Assembly (NCBI GenBank): GCA_013396995.1
Contig: VWZP01005654.1
Coordinates: 63,900 to 127,899, forward strand
From: Dicaeum eximium
Taxonomy: Eukaryota; Chordata; Aves; Passeriformes; Dicaeidae
Length of the DNA stretch: 64,000 nucleotides
Reading direction: 5' to 3'
Positions 22,801 through 32,389 of this stretch are shown here, in pieces (position 1 is the first letter of the stretch; each line of letters begins with the position of its first letter). The notes beneath the pieces were generated by a model that worked only from the letters and a program-made list of their open reading frames with translations, was not told the DNA's origin and searched no databases. Made by a program: the position numbers and the translations under genes.

Positions 22801-25800
22801 AACCAGATTCTGATACACTACTTGAGGTCATCCTCTGAATTAATTAGAAGGGTGTTTGCTTGATAAATGAAGTGCCCAATCTGATTTTTACCTCAGTGTG
22901 ATCTGAAAAAACTCAGGTTTCCCCAGAGGAGCATTTATCTGTCTGGGGTCATGAGCATAACTCCTTCACTCGTTCATGGAACATTTTTAGTGTGGAAACA
23001 GGAAAATATTATAGTAAAACCTTGTGATTTGCTGCTGTCAAACCCCAGTTCAGGGAGTAATTAAAATAGTGTTTAATTGAAATATATTGCTGATTAGGAG
23101 AGGCTGAGCAAGGCGCTCCCTCTCCTGACTTCTGTCCACGGCTTGAGCTGTGATTGATCGTGTCTCTCTTGAGAATGCAAAGCACTGGACACAGAAATCT
23201 CACACAGTTACACACTTGCTCACACAGTTAAAACCCAATTCTCCCAATCCCCTGGGCGTGCAGGGGCTCAGCCCAGGTGCTCAGCCCAGGGCAGGTGGGG
23301 ATGAGTGTCCTGGAACCTCCAGCCCTGCTGGAGCCCAGCAGGGTCTCCTGGAGAGCTCAAGAGGGAATTCCCTCAGCCTGCTGGGCAGTGATCCTTTTAC
23401 ACACCTCAGAACCCAAAAGGCTGGGAATGTGGGAGGCTTCACCCCTCCTGACACGTCTGGCCAGCTCCCACCCTGTCCCAAAATATCCCCGTGCATCCAG
23501 GACCCTGCTTTTCCTCCCCTCACCATCATCTCTGTGGAGAAGCTGCTCCTCAGCAGGAGAACATTAAAGTCATCCTTGTACACACTACAGGGAGGAGGCT
23601 CAGGATTTTTCTAGCCCCTCTTCTGTATCTTAAGGCTACTGGGACACGAACTGGGATGCCATGGAGTGAGGAGGAGGTGGGAGGTGGTGCCTGAGCGCTG
23701 AGATGCCTTTGGAGGAGCACAAAAATACTCCTGACAGCTCTGCTTAGAGCACTCGGTGTCACCCAGGGTGAGCTGCCAGCTATCCTGTGGCTGGGAGGAT
23801 TTTCAGCAAGTTCAGAGACCCAACGTGAAATGAAAATTAACCATTTGCAAAAAGACAAATGCTTTAATATCTTACAGCTTGAGAATTAAGGATAAATGTC
23901 CTTAATTACAAGTCCTTTCATACCATTTAAGTGCATGGCTTGCAGTGGTGTCGTGTGGCCATGAAGTGAAAGTGAAGGTAATTCTAGTAAATTACTTTAA
24001 TTTTCTAATTCTAGGAATTCAGGGCATTACACTGAATTGGAAAAGCTCAAGGTTGGCCAAAAGTTCAATTATATTGACTCTTAATCCAGATTTTTCAATG
24101 ATTTTTTCATGGTGGATCTGAGTTTGACTTAGGTCAGCCCCACTAATTTCTACTTAATAGTATTAGAATAGAAGATACCTTATTTTTTTTTCTTTCTCTG
24201 TTGTGCCTAGCAGCATCTCAGTTTTTCCAAAATCTTATGATAAGGAACTCAAGCTGTAAATTTCCTTGAACAGCTAGATAACTTTTTTTTTGGATGTACT
24301 CACTTTCTAACACTTTTTATTTCATAGGAGTAATTTAATGTTTCCCACAAGAGCCATTTCCAAAGATAAGCTGGTGGATAGACATCTACCATAAATCATG
24401 AGCAGATTTTTCAGTTATAAGACAGCACAACTTTGATATTTGATATTTATGACTAATAAACCAAACCCAATCAGACAAAACTGTTGTTTAAGTCTGTGGA
24501 CCATGTTTTCACCTCAGCTAAATCTTGTTGGACAAATTTTTACACTCTGAGCTATTCAGGCAAGAGTTTCCCTGGAGATCAACCCCTGGACTGGGAAGTC
24601 AATCAGAGTAGTAGGTGACTGAAGCGGTTTTGGTTCGTTAATTTGAGAATTTTTTAATTTTGAAATTTTTTTGGTTAATGTACTACTGAGCGTGGTGGAT
24701 TTAGTGTTGGTTAATTACTAATGCATTCACTTCTTGTTGTGAGGTAGGATTAGGGGAAAGGTAAAGTAAGTTTAAAACTTTAAAAAGGGTATAAAGAGAA
24801 ATTTATTAATAGTAGCTAAAAGAAAGAGTTATAAGGATTAAGATAAAACATTTAGAATACTTTTTTTCTATATAACTTTTTTTTTTACTGAAAATGTAAA
24901 GAAATAAACAAAAAAAAAAAAAGACTGCAAAGCCTTATAGACTGACTTCCTAAATTCCTCCCATGCAAGCAGCACATTGCCTGGGCTAGTGGGCAGAGTG
25001 GGACCCTCAGACTGCACCAGGACTGAGTGAGGAGCACTGGGACATTTCCCATCCTTTGTTGGCTCAGTAAATGCAGCCGTGTCAGGTTTTCCCAGGAGAC
25101 CGGAATCCTGTTCTGGCTCAGAGTGCCCTGAGCCAGGAGAGCACCTCAGCAGCCTTTTCCAGGATGCAGGTTCACACTTACCTTGTGATGACATAAGGTG
25201 CAAAGCAAAGGATGAAGGTACCAATAAAGGTACTTATTTTCTTGGTCGCCCGCTGCCTCCGTCTCCTCTGCTCCTCCAGACACCGCTCCCGCACGCTGGG
25301 TGACATTCAACACAAACCAAAACATCAATCACAACAGCAGGTGACAATTTGCAATGGCTCCACCATGGAATGGTGCAGAACAACCTGTTTTAACTGCATA
25401 AACCAACAACAGGTGCACTGCAGTTAAATGGGAAATACCAAATATTTGTTCATTGTCTGTTCATCTTACCCTCTACAAAGTTGCTGACAAATACGTGGTT
25501 GGATATTTATGTGCACACACCCCCATTACATCAATTATATCATTTGATCTAAAGAAAAATTGGTGGAAATCATCCTTGAATCCAGTTTGCAGCTCATTTT
25601 TGAACTACTGTAAGCTGCATTTGCAGGCAGGATGATACTCAGAGATTTGGAAAATATCCAGAGCGGGGTAGGCAACGCGCTTCTTCCCTAGAAACAGCAA
25701 TTCCAACACCACTGCCTTGGAGAGGAGAAACTTCCCAGCAAGATAACCAACAAAACAACAAAATCATAACTGGAAAAGGAACACTCTGAACCTTCAGCTC

Positions 25801-28800
25801 AGTGTGGGAGCCATCAGTGGATCCCACAGCTGGGAGCTGTGTGGCCATAAACATCCCATCAGATCTGCCGTGCTGAGTGCTCCACAAAGCTGGAGTTGTT
25901 TCATAAATCCACAGTCCTGGGATATCCTCATACCAGCCCTGTTTCTAACTAAACAGGTGTGAATAAGTCACACCTTTTTTTTTTTTTTTTCCCCTACCTA
26001 AGGTATTTTAGGACAAGAGCTTTTCCTTTGAGTTTTCTGTTGGGGGTCTCAGCAGGCCACCAGAGAGCTCTGAATCCCCTCGGTGTGCCAGCAAGGAGCA
26101 CAGGGCTGAGACCTTCCTTTTAGGGCAAAAAGTCCCTGAATTCAACACATTCACTTGTGAAAATCACAATTAATGTGAAGGCTCATCCTCTTCCTCTGTC
26201 TGAGTGACTCCTGCGCTCCCCATGATTTCTGAGGGACGTGGATGAGCTCCTTTCTGCTCCAGGCAGGTGGATTGGGCAGCTCTGGTATCTCCCACAGTGC
26301 CAGGACTGCCTGTACCTCAATAAATCCCTCTGAAAAGGGCACAGCAAAGCCAGACTGCCATCCTGAACCCCTCTCTGTGCACAGATCTCACAGTGACACA
26401 GTCACTTCTCAGGCAAACTGAATGGGCTGGCCCATGTCCTGAACTTATATATATACTTTTTTTTTTTTCTTTTTTTTAACCCAACTGGTTGGCATTACTC
26501 TTTCCATTTCTGCTGTAAATTTTTAATTGGTGACTCACTCTCAGGCTCCGCACTCTCACAGCTCTGAGGCACACGGCCATACCCTTACATTATTTACTTC
26601 ATCTGTAAATGTTTTATCAACACCCAAGCACACGTTGTGTCCTCAGGATCTCAGTGTGTTTCAGTGATCTCTGTGGCAATGAGCTCCTTTGGTTGTGTTA
26701 AAGAAAAGGTATTTCTTTTGTTCCATTCTAAATTGTTCTTACATTGCCAGGCTCCAGGGCAGCTACCACAATGTGATGAAATAAATACTGGAGGAAAAGT
26801 TTGTTCTTCTAACAAATTGTCTTTCTCTTAAAGAATATGACACATTTAAAGGTGTTACATGTTCTATATGTGAGTTATTTTCAGCTAGAAATGACAGCTG
26901 AGAAGGAAAAAATAAATAGTCCACCTTTTCAAGGGAACCTATGTGCTTTCAATTCTGCAAGAGCTGGGGATCTTGGAGTATTTTTATGTGCAGAAAAGTG
27001 GTCTGAGAGTTTCATGAGCTTAGTTTAAGATGTGTGTTCTTTATAAATTCATAATATCCCAAGCCCATGGCAGTACAGGAAGGTGAATCTCCCAAACAGG
27101 TTCAGTGAAGGTGTTGTTAGGGAGGAGAGGGTGGTGTAATTTTTGTCTCTGTTTCCCAGTTACATCTTTTCCTTCCTGGCACATGCAAAGCTGTCCCTCA
27201 CTCCTGGAGATAACCATGACTGTCCTGGTAGACTTAAACCAATTTCTTTTGTTCAGCCTTTCCAGATGTATCCAATAAATACCACATCACAGAGGAAGGC
27301 ATTTTATCTCACTCCTTCATGTAGACCATGTACACAGACAAATATTTTGGTTTTGCACACACTTTCATGCACTAAGATAAGACACATGAGTGTTCTAGCA
27401 GTGACATCAGCAACAGAACAGGATTATTGACTAAGCATTCATTTAAAGATTTTAATATCCTAGGAAATCTGAGCTATATCCCTTTAAGGGTTTGGTATTT
27501 TAAACAAAGTTTATGGGATACTGGACATTAGGATGTATAGAGCTGGATACACACAAAAAAAAAAAAGTATAGATAATTTGAATTAAGAAATACATGAGTT
27601 AAGCACTTAAGTGAAGTTTTGCTCAAATCTCCCTCAATACCCAAAATATTTTGGTCTTAAGAACAAAGAAAAAGCAGAATCCACTAAAAAATCCTCAGCT
27701 AACTTGAAATGCCACATGCCCTAAACATTCACAGAAATTTGTAGGGTATTTGGAGGTTTCCTTTGTGCTCATCTTGAATGATCTTCAGGAGATAACTCGT
27801 GTCTTTCTAAGTCACAGGTAATAAAGCCATCTGTCACACCTCCTGTCCCCAGACCCCCCCAAGGGTGGATTCTGAGTCATGGGAAGCAGAAAATTGTCTG
27901 TACTCATTTCTGGACCCTTCAAAGAGCCAGAGGAGTCAGAGCAGTCTAAAGTGGGATTGTAAACTTTGTTCACTCCCAGCATCCATGGCTGTGCTGTCAG
28001 GTTCTACAGTGCACCCTCAAATTCCCTGTTACATAATGCAAGCGATGCCTTGGTCATGCCAGACATTTCTGGGCATCACTGACTCTTCCAGCAGAGCTGC
28101 AGCCCCTGTGCAGCTCCCACAGGAGGGTTGGTGACCTGAGATTTGGTTAAAGCAGCCCCTCCAGGGGTCAAATCAGCCACCAGTTCTGTAGGGTAGAAAA
28201 GAAACTAAAACTCTCCTTTCTTAGAGAGAGGCATCAGAGTAACCTGATGTCAGAGGTCAAGGCAGTGCAGGTTACTCACAGCAAAGTGCCTGCACAGCTC
28301 TGTCTCCCCTGAAGAAAGGAAGGATCATTCCCACAGCCCCACTGAATCCACCCCACAGCGAGAGGATCACAAAATGCACAAACACCCTCAAATCAACCTC
28401 AGCCAGAAAAAATGCAGAGGAGGAGAAGCAACACTGAGATTTTTTCCCTTTTACTAAACTTTGCTGTGCAGTCCAGGCATACTTTTAGCATTAGGCAAAA
28501 CGAATGGGGTTTCAAGCAGTGCTGGTGGGTTTATGGCACTTTCCTGGGAGTAACCACCACATCCCCTCATCCTGCAGGAGCTAAGGCAGTCGAGGCACAG
28601 TTCATCAACCAGACAGCACGTAGGGCAGGAGGGTGTTTTTTCCCCAGTGTCACTTGGTGAATAAGGGAAGATTTATACCTGTATTTCTCAAGAACAGCAA
28701 CATGACTTGCCCAAAGTTCTGCTCTGCATTCTTGGTCGAGAGACAGCTCAAACAGCTTAACAGGAGAATTCTGAGCAAATGTTTCTGTTCCTCTGAAATG

Positions 28801-30531
28801 TGCTGCCCTGCTCTGATCCCTCCAGACTTATTTGTCTCAGCCTCAGGCATCCCCAAACCGTGACCCGTGTTTGAGGACAGCCACATGTGCTCTGAGCCCT
28901 GCAGCTCTGCTCCTGGCCGCCTGCAAATGGAGAGGCAGCTGGAGCAAAGGGGAGCAAAAGGGATGGTCAGATGAGATGTGTGGCGTGGGACTGCCCTCTC
29001 TGTCTGCTCTCTGCTCTGTTCCAGGCAGATGTCTTCCCTGTATCGCACACCAAACCTGCATCCCTTCCATTTTTGAGTATTCGTGCAAGATTTATGGCTT
29101 GTGCATAATCCCTGGTGTGACTTTTGCACACACTCCTCTCCCTGTTTGGTTCTTGTCTTCCAGCCCACAGCCCTGCCAGTCCCTGGGGATTTTCTCTGCT
29201 TGTCTCGAGGCACAAGGGACTTGCCTAAAATCTCCCGTTTGAAATGAGCTTTATACATCCCTTGTTTGTCACATTAACATTGCTGCTGAATTCTCTCTCA
29301 CTTAAGGTTTAAGTACAGGCATTCGAGCACATGAATTTTGCAGATGTAATTCCCTAAGGATTCTGCCTTCAGGAATGATGAAGTTACAGAGAGCACAGCA
29401 ATGGGGAAACTGCTGGGGAAAGGAGCAGCAGGCAGCGCTCAGCTTCCCTTCCAAACTCCAAGGGACATGTGCAGCCTCCTCCCTCTCAGGGACTCAGCAG
29501 CGGGTTTGGGCTGACAGTGCCCAAAATATGCAAAGCTACACATCACTAAATCCACCTCCAGAGACAAAGGGCAGTGATCTGATCACTGTCTCAAAGGGAA
29601 GTGCATGCTTGGACAAAACTGCCTGTTCGTTTGCTCTCCCTCCCAAAACAAGTCCTTAACCTAACAAAAAACGAGTTCTGTGATCAGAGAATTAAACACA
29701 AGTGAAAAGAAACATGCAGAACAGAAAACAGCTGAGAGGATGTTTGTTTTCTCCCCTTCCCCATCCCCTGCTGTGAGACAGATTAGTCTCTGTTTACCAC
29801 AACACCGAGCCCCCTCCTCACTTCTCCTGCCATGAAGAGCTGCTGAACTCACGGGAAGCTTACCTGGGATGGATGTCCACCAGCAGCACCAGGGTCTGCA
29901 TAGTGATCACATCGATCCGCTTGCAGTGGAACCGTGCCACCTTCAGCACTTTGAGATATGTGAAACACAGCACTACGAGGGACAGGAGGAAGCTGAGGGC
30001 GTGGAAGACCCCAGTGAAAATCACAAACTGTGTCCTATCCTCCGGTCTCTTGTTGTAGAGCGTGCAGGAGGCGTAGAGGTGATGGAAACCCAGCCAGGAG
30101 AGAGAAGCTGCCACTGTGGGGAAGGACGCCGAGTGCAACCACGTGTAGCTCAGAATGAGAGCGGCGTCCCGGTACCTCATCTTGGAGTGGTAACTTAGGG
30201 GGAAGACCACAGCAATCCACCTGTCAATGCTCAAAGCTGCCATGCTCAGCATGGAGTTGGTGGTGAGGAAAGTCTCCAGGAAGCCCACAACGTGGCAGAC
30301 CTGATCTCCTCCGGGCTGACTTTTGTAAATGATCCCAGCCAAGGTCAGGGGCATGCTCGACACGGCCATCAACAGGTTGCAGAAGGTGAGGTTGAGGATG
30401 AACAATCCCGGGACCTGCTTGCGGATGTCGGCGCTGTACAGGAAGCACATCAGCACCAGCACGTTGGCCAGCAGGGCCACGAGCATCAGCACCACCACCA
30501 CGAAAGCCAGCAGCAGCTCCCAGATGCTCAT
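19638..30531 (-). CDS. GPR26: GPR26, orphan class A GPCR (whole coding gene, 3 exons)
   Basis: Joining 30531-29864, 25295-25182 and 19869-19638 gives 1,014 nt, or 337 residues plus TGA, equal in length to human GPR26. The plasma-membrane receptor has seven predicted helices near residues 5-30, 42-66, 76-104, 121-147, 168-193, 242-264 and 275-298, a very short N-terminus and a 39-residue tail. Cys79 and Cys156 are placed for the TM3-ECL2 disulphide. TM3 ends in Asp103-Arg-Trp rather than DRY, TM2 has Asn52 where most receptors have Asp, TM6 has Cys253-Phe-Ala-Pro, and TM7 has Asp290-Pro-x-x-Tyr294. These are traits of the GPR26/GPR78 pair. The N-terminal MSIWELL and the tail ending LPQLNE favour GPR26. 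The family is brain-enriched and reported to signal constitutively through Gs to cAMP; the ligand is unsettled. Both introns are phase 2 with GT-AG borders. No frameshift or stop is seen, so the gene looks functional. Confidence 0.96.
21150..22200. other. AT-rich, element-free block in GPR26 intron 2
   Basis: This stretch lacks recognisable mobile elements and is dense in TAAT/ATTA cores, including TTTAATTAAATT near 21371 and several ATTAAC/GTTAAT motifs. The composition resembles vertebrate conserved non-coding elements, but conservation could not be examined. Confidence 0.25.
24600..24922. mobile_element. Candidate LTR-retroelement-derived insertion in intron 2
   Basis: The segment from CGGTTTTGGTTCG to the A-run at 24909-24922 differs in texture from its surroundings. 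It holds a GGTAAAGTAAGTTTAAAACT block, an AAGGGTATAAAGAGAAATTT block and an AATAAA directly before the A-run. From memory the sequence resembles passerine endogenous retrovirus LTR material. Imperfect flanking words GACTGAAG (about 24618) and GACTGCAAAG (24923) might be target duplications. The family is not identified with confidence. Confidence 0.3.
25182..25295 (-). CDS. GPR26: GPR26 coding exon 2 (ICL3 C-terminal part and TM6)
   Basis: This 114-nt exon (38 codons) is bounded by an acceptor reading CACCCAG and a donor reading AAG|GTAAGT. It completes Ser223, then encodes the Arg-rich end of the third intracellular loop (RRRRQRATKK, residues 233-242) and TM6 with CFAPYV (253-258), ending two bases into Arg261. 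The basic membrane-proximal stretch is the usual G-protein contact region. Both flanking introns are phase 2, so skipping the exon would keep the frame but remove TM6. No single continuous ORF covers the exon, so it was found by following the known protein order. Confidence 0.94.
25296..29863 (-). other. GPR26: GPR26 intron 1 (4,568 bp)
   Basis: This is a phase 2 intron with GTAAGC donor and CACCCAG acceptor. It contains short poly-T or poly-A runs (25976-25990, 26457-26477, 27554-27566) and no CR1 end that I can recognise. A 202-codon open frame on the gene's strand (29258-28650) overlaps a 136-codon frame on the other strand. Neither shows a known domain, and I treat both as chance frames. 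Confidence 0.85.
29864..30531 (-). CDS. GPR26: GPR26 coding exon 1 (TM1 to TM5 and start of ICL3)
   Basis: The exon encodes residues 1-222 plus two bases of codon 223. I chose the ATG at 30531 because its MSIWELL aligns with the N-terminus of mammalian GPR26 and it lies in an ACC-ATG-A context. The frame stays open 17 codons further upstream but has no ATG there, only GTG at 30582. The donor reads CAG|GTAAGC. Reading through the donor gives Arg then TAA, so intron retention would truncate the protein after TM5. Highly conserved stretches include SADIR (residues 33-37), SMLSMAALSIDRW (93-105) and ARFHCKRIDVITMQ (199-212). The exon is moderately CpG-rich. Confidence 0.96.
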
Positions 30532-30542
30532 GGTGCGTCCGG

Positions 30543-30593
30543 TCACAGCAGGGACATCTCCGAAACTGCGCCGCGCCGGCACCGGGGGACCAT
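30543..30593 (-). promoter_or_regulatory. Upstream ORF in the probable 5' UTR of GPR26 (16 codons)
   Basis: An ATG at 30593 sits in an ideal ACC-ATG-G context, stronger at +4 than the receptor start. It opens a 16-codon frame (MVPRCRRGAVSEMSLL) ending at TGA 30545-30543, leaving 11 nt before the GPR26 ATG at 30531. It is out of frame with the receptor. The same frame extends up to another ATG at 30761, giving a possible 72-codon version. If the transcript starts upstream of 30593, ribosomes should meet this frame first, so translation of the receptor could be restrained. The transcription start is not known from sequence. Confidence 0.5.
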
Positions 30594-30906
30594 GGTGCGA
30601 GGTGCCCCCAGCTCGCCCTCCTCACCAGCCTGCTCGCTCCCCTGCATGCCCTCCGTGTTTTTAGAGGAGCTGCAGCTTTCTCCTCCAACCTCCCCCTCCT
30701 CGCTGCTCCTTTCCACGTCAACGCTTCCCGAGACGTGCACAAAAGCGCTGGGAATGCCCATCAAACTGCAAGGAGGGCTTAAGGAATATCAGCAGGGCTG
30801 AACCACTGTCTGCCGTCGGTCCATTTTGAGGAGAGCACGTTATTCTGAGAAGCTGCTCTCCTGAGATCCCCAATTATCAGCCCCAAGCTCGCAAGCAATC
30901 CACCGA

Positions 30907-30985
30907 GTGAATTGTGCTCTCTTTCTCCCTCGCTTTCTGCCTCTCTCTCCCTCTCTGTCTTTCTCTCCCCTCCCCTCTCCTCCAG
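30907..30985. repeat. CT/GA-rich low-complexity tract upstream of GPR26
   Basis: The plus strand is almost entirely pyrimidine, with CTCTCT, CCCTC and TTTCTC blocks, and so reads GA-rich on the gene's strand. It lies roughly 380-450 nt upstream of the receptor ATG. Such tracts are common in GPCR promoters and can be variable in length. Confidence 0.7.
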
Positions 30986-31140
30986 CCCTCACTCCCTTCC
31001 AGGCTGGATGTAACCTGCTTTTTATGATCACAGATAAAAACCCCATTAATGGATTAAAGCATGCACACTGCTGGTGATTCGCAAACGTGATTATGTCATC
31101 CCTGCTCCACAACCCCTCCCCTTCTCCCTGCGACTGTGAC

Positions 31141-32250
31141 TAGACTTTCCTCAGGAGAAATCCCATGCTTTCATTTAATTGATTTAGCCATTAATTTGCA
31201 AACAAGCCTTGTAACCAAATTCCTGCACTCCAGCACGTTCCCTGCATTTCAGTGCATCACTTGCAGCGCTGCTGCTTGCTCTCAGCCAGGGCAGGGGCTT
31301 TCTTTTCTCTTCATTAGCTGTGCTTAAAGAGATGGGGGAAAATAGATATATTCTGTTACTTCTCTGGAGCTGTCATTAGGCTACGGGAATGGTTTTACCG
31401 CTCGGGTTCAGCACTTTGCAGTTCGCTGTCTCCAAATACCATCCAGAGCAGCAAACTGATTGCTTCCCCTCCTTTAAAAGCAGGGAAATCAAAGCCCAGA
31501 TGCCAGAGCCACATGCCCGAGGTCACAGGGCAGGTGAGGGGCAGAGGAGCATCCTGCTGCAGGTACCTTTATTCCCTGAGCCTTTCTCCTCTCCAAGTTT
31601 CTCCTTCCTCCTAATCAAAGCCTCCCCCCCTGCGAGGGTGAGCACCCTGTGAGATCAAAACTAAAAAGCAGCTTGGCAAAGGAAATAGGAATGAGTCTGA
31701 CTTGCACATAATTAGGTGTCAAAATTAAGTTTGTTTTAAAGGACAGAGCGGGAGCTGTTTTCTCACTGCTTTTCCTGTCTCTTTAAATCAGCTTTCACCG
31801 GCGGGGCTGAGAGTTTGTGAGCAATCAGGACAGCTTTCTGATCAAGGCAGCCAAGCTTTAATCTCTGCACAATAAGAAGGCAAGAGATACCCTGCAGCAG
31901 AGTTATTGGGGCTCAGTGAGTGCCTCTGCACGTGTAGGAGAGCTCGATGCTCGATGCTCAATGCTGGATGCTCGGGCAGTTTTCCCTCGGAGCCCTCCAG
32001 AGCTGTGCATCTCCACCAACAGCAGCTGCTCACTGCGCCCTGCACGCTGCCAGAGCTTGGCATGTTGGAGAAAAAGCTTCTTTCACTTCAGTTTTGGTTT
32101 GTTTTGTTTTCAAAAGCCAGGCTTTAAAGGGCTGAAATGAGCAGCTCAGGGTGCAGAGCCCAGGTCTGTCCCTCAGCCCTGAGAGCTCCCTGTTCCCTCA
32201 TGCTGAGGGGATGAGAACTACAGTGTCTGTCTCTTTTCCAAAATCAGTGA
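31141..32250. other. Upstream flank of GPR26, no further gene recognised
   Basis: Unique sequence with moderate GC. A short heptamer array based on GCTCGAT lies at 31942-31976. No second gene on either strand was recognised, so a shared bidirectional promoter is not supported. Confidence 0.5.
31942..31976. repeat. Short GCTCGAT heptamer array
   Basis: About five imperfect copies of GCTCGAT (variants GCTCAAT, GCTGGAT, GCTCGGG) in tandem. Confidence 0.75.
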
Positions 32251-32389
32251 AGTGGTGGAGTGACCATCCCTGGAAGTGTTCAAAAATGTGTGGATGTGAC
32301 ATTTGAGGACGTGGCTTAGTGGTGACATTGCGTTGATATCTGGATTTGATGGTCTTAGAAGGATTTTCCAACCTCAGTGATTCTATGAG
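32251..32389 (+). mobile_element. CR1 LINE 3' end
   Basis: Sense CR1 3' region: GGTGGAGTGACCATCCCTGG, GTGTGGATGTGACATTTGAG, TTTGATGGTCTTAGAAGG, TTTTCCAACCTCAGTGATTC and a TATGAG tail. The sequence is fairly diverged, suggesting an older copy. Confidence 0.88.

Larger units (their letters stand above)
19870..25181 (-). other. GPR26: GPR26 intron 2 (5,312 bp)
   Basis: This is a phase 2 intron with GTAAGT donor and CTCAG acceptor. It is mostly unique sequence. The part at about 21150-22200 is AT-rich and dense in TAAT/ATTA cores. A candidate retroelement-derived segment lies at about 24600-24922. No additional exon was recognised. Confidence 0.85.
30532..31140 (-). promoter_or_regulatory. Probable 5' UTR and promoter region of GPR26
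   Basis: This segment lies immediately upstream of the receptor start. It is moderately CpG-containing up to about 30740. It then carries a long CT-rich tract at about 30907-30985, which is GA-rich on the gene's strand, and a CATAAAAA TATA-like element on the minus strand near 31017-31026. No promoter prediction could be run. The assignment rests on position and composition only. Confidence 0.4.

Noticed and set aside
30532..30582. 17-codon N-terminal extension of GPR26
   Set aside because: The extension starts only at GTG; the first in-frame ATG is 30531 and matches the mammalian N-terminus.
30292..30801. 169-codon plus-strand frame opposite GPR26 exon 1
   Set aside because: His/Gln-rich antisense shadow of a conserved coding exon; no independent support.
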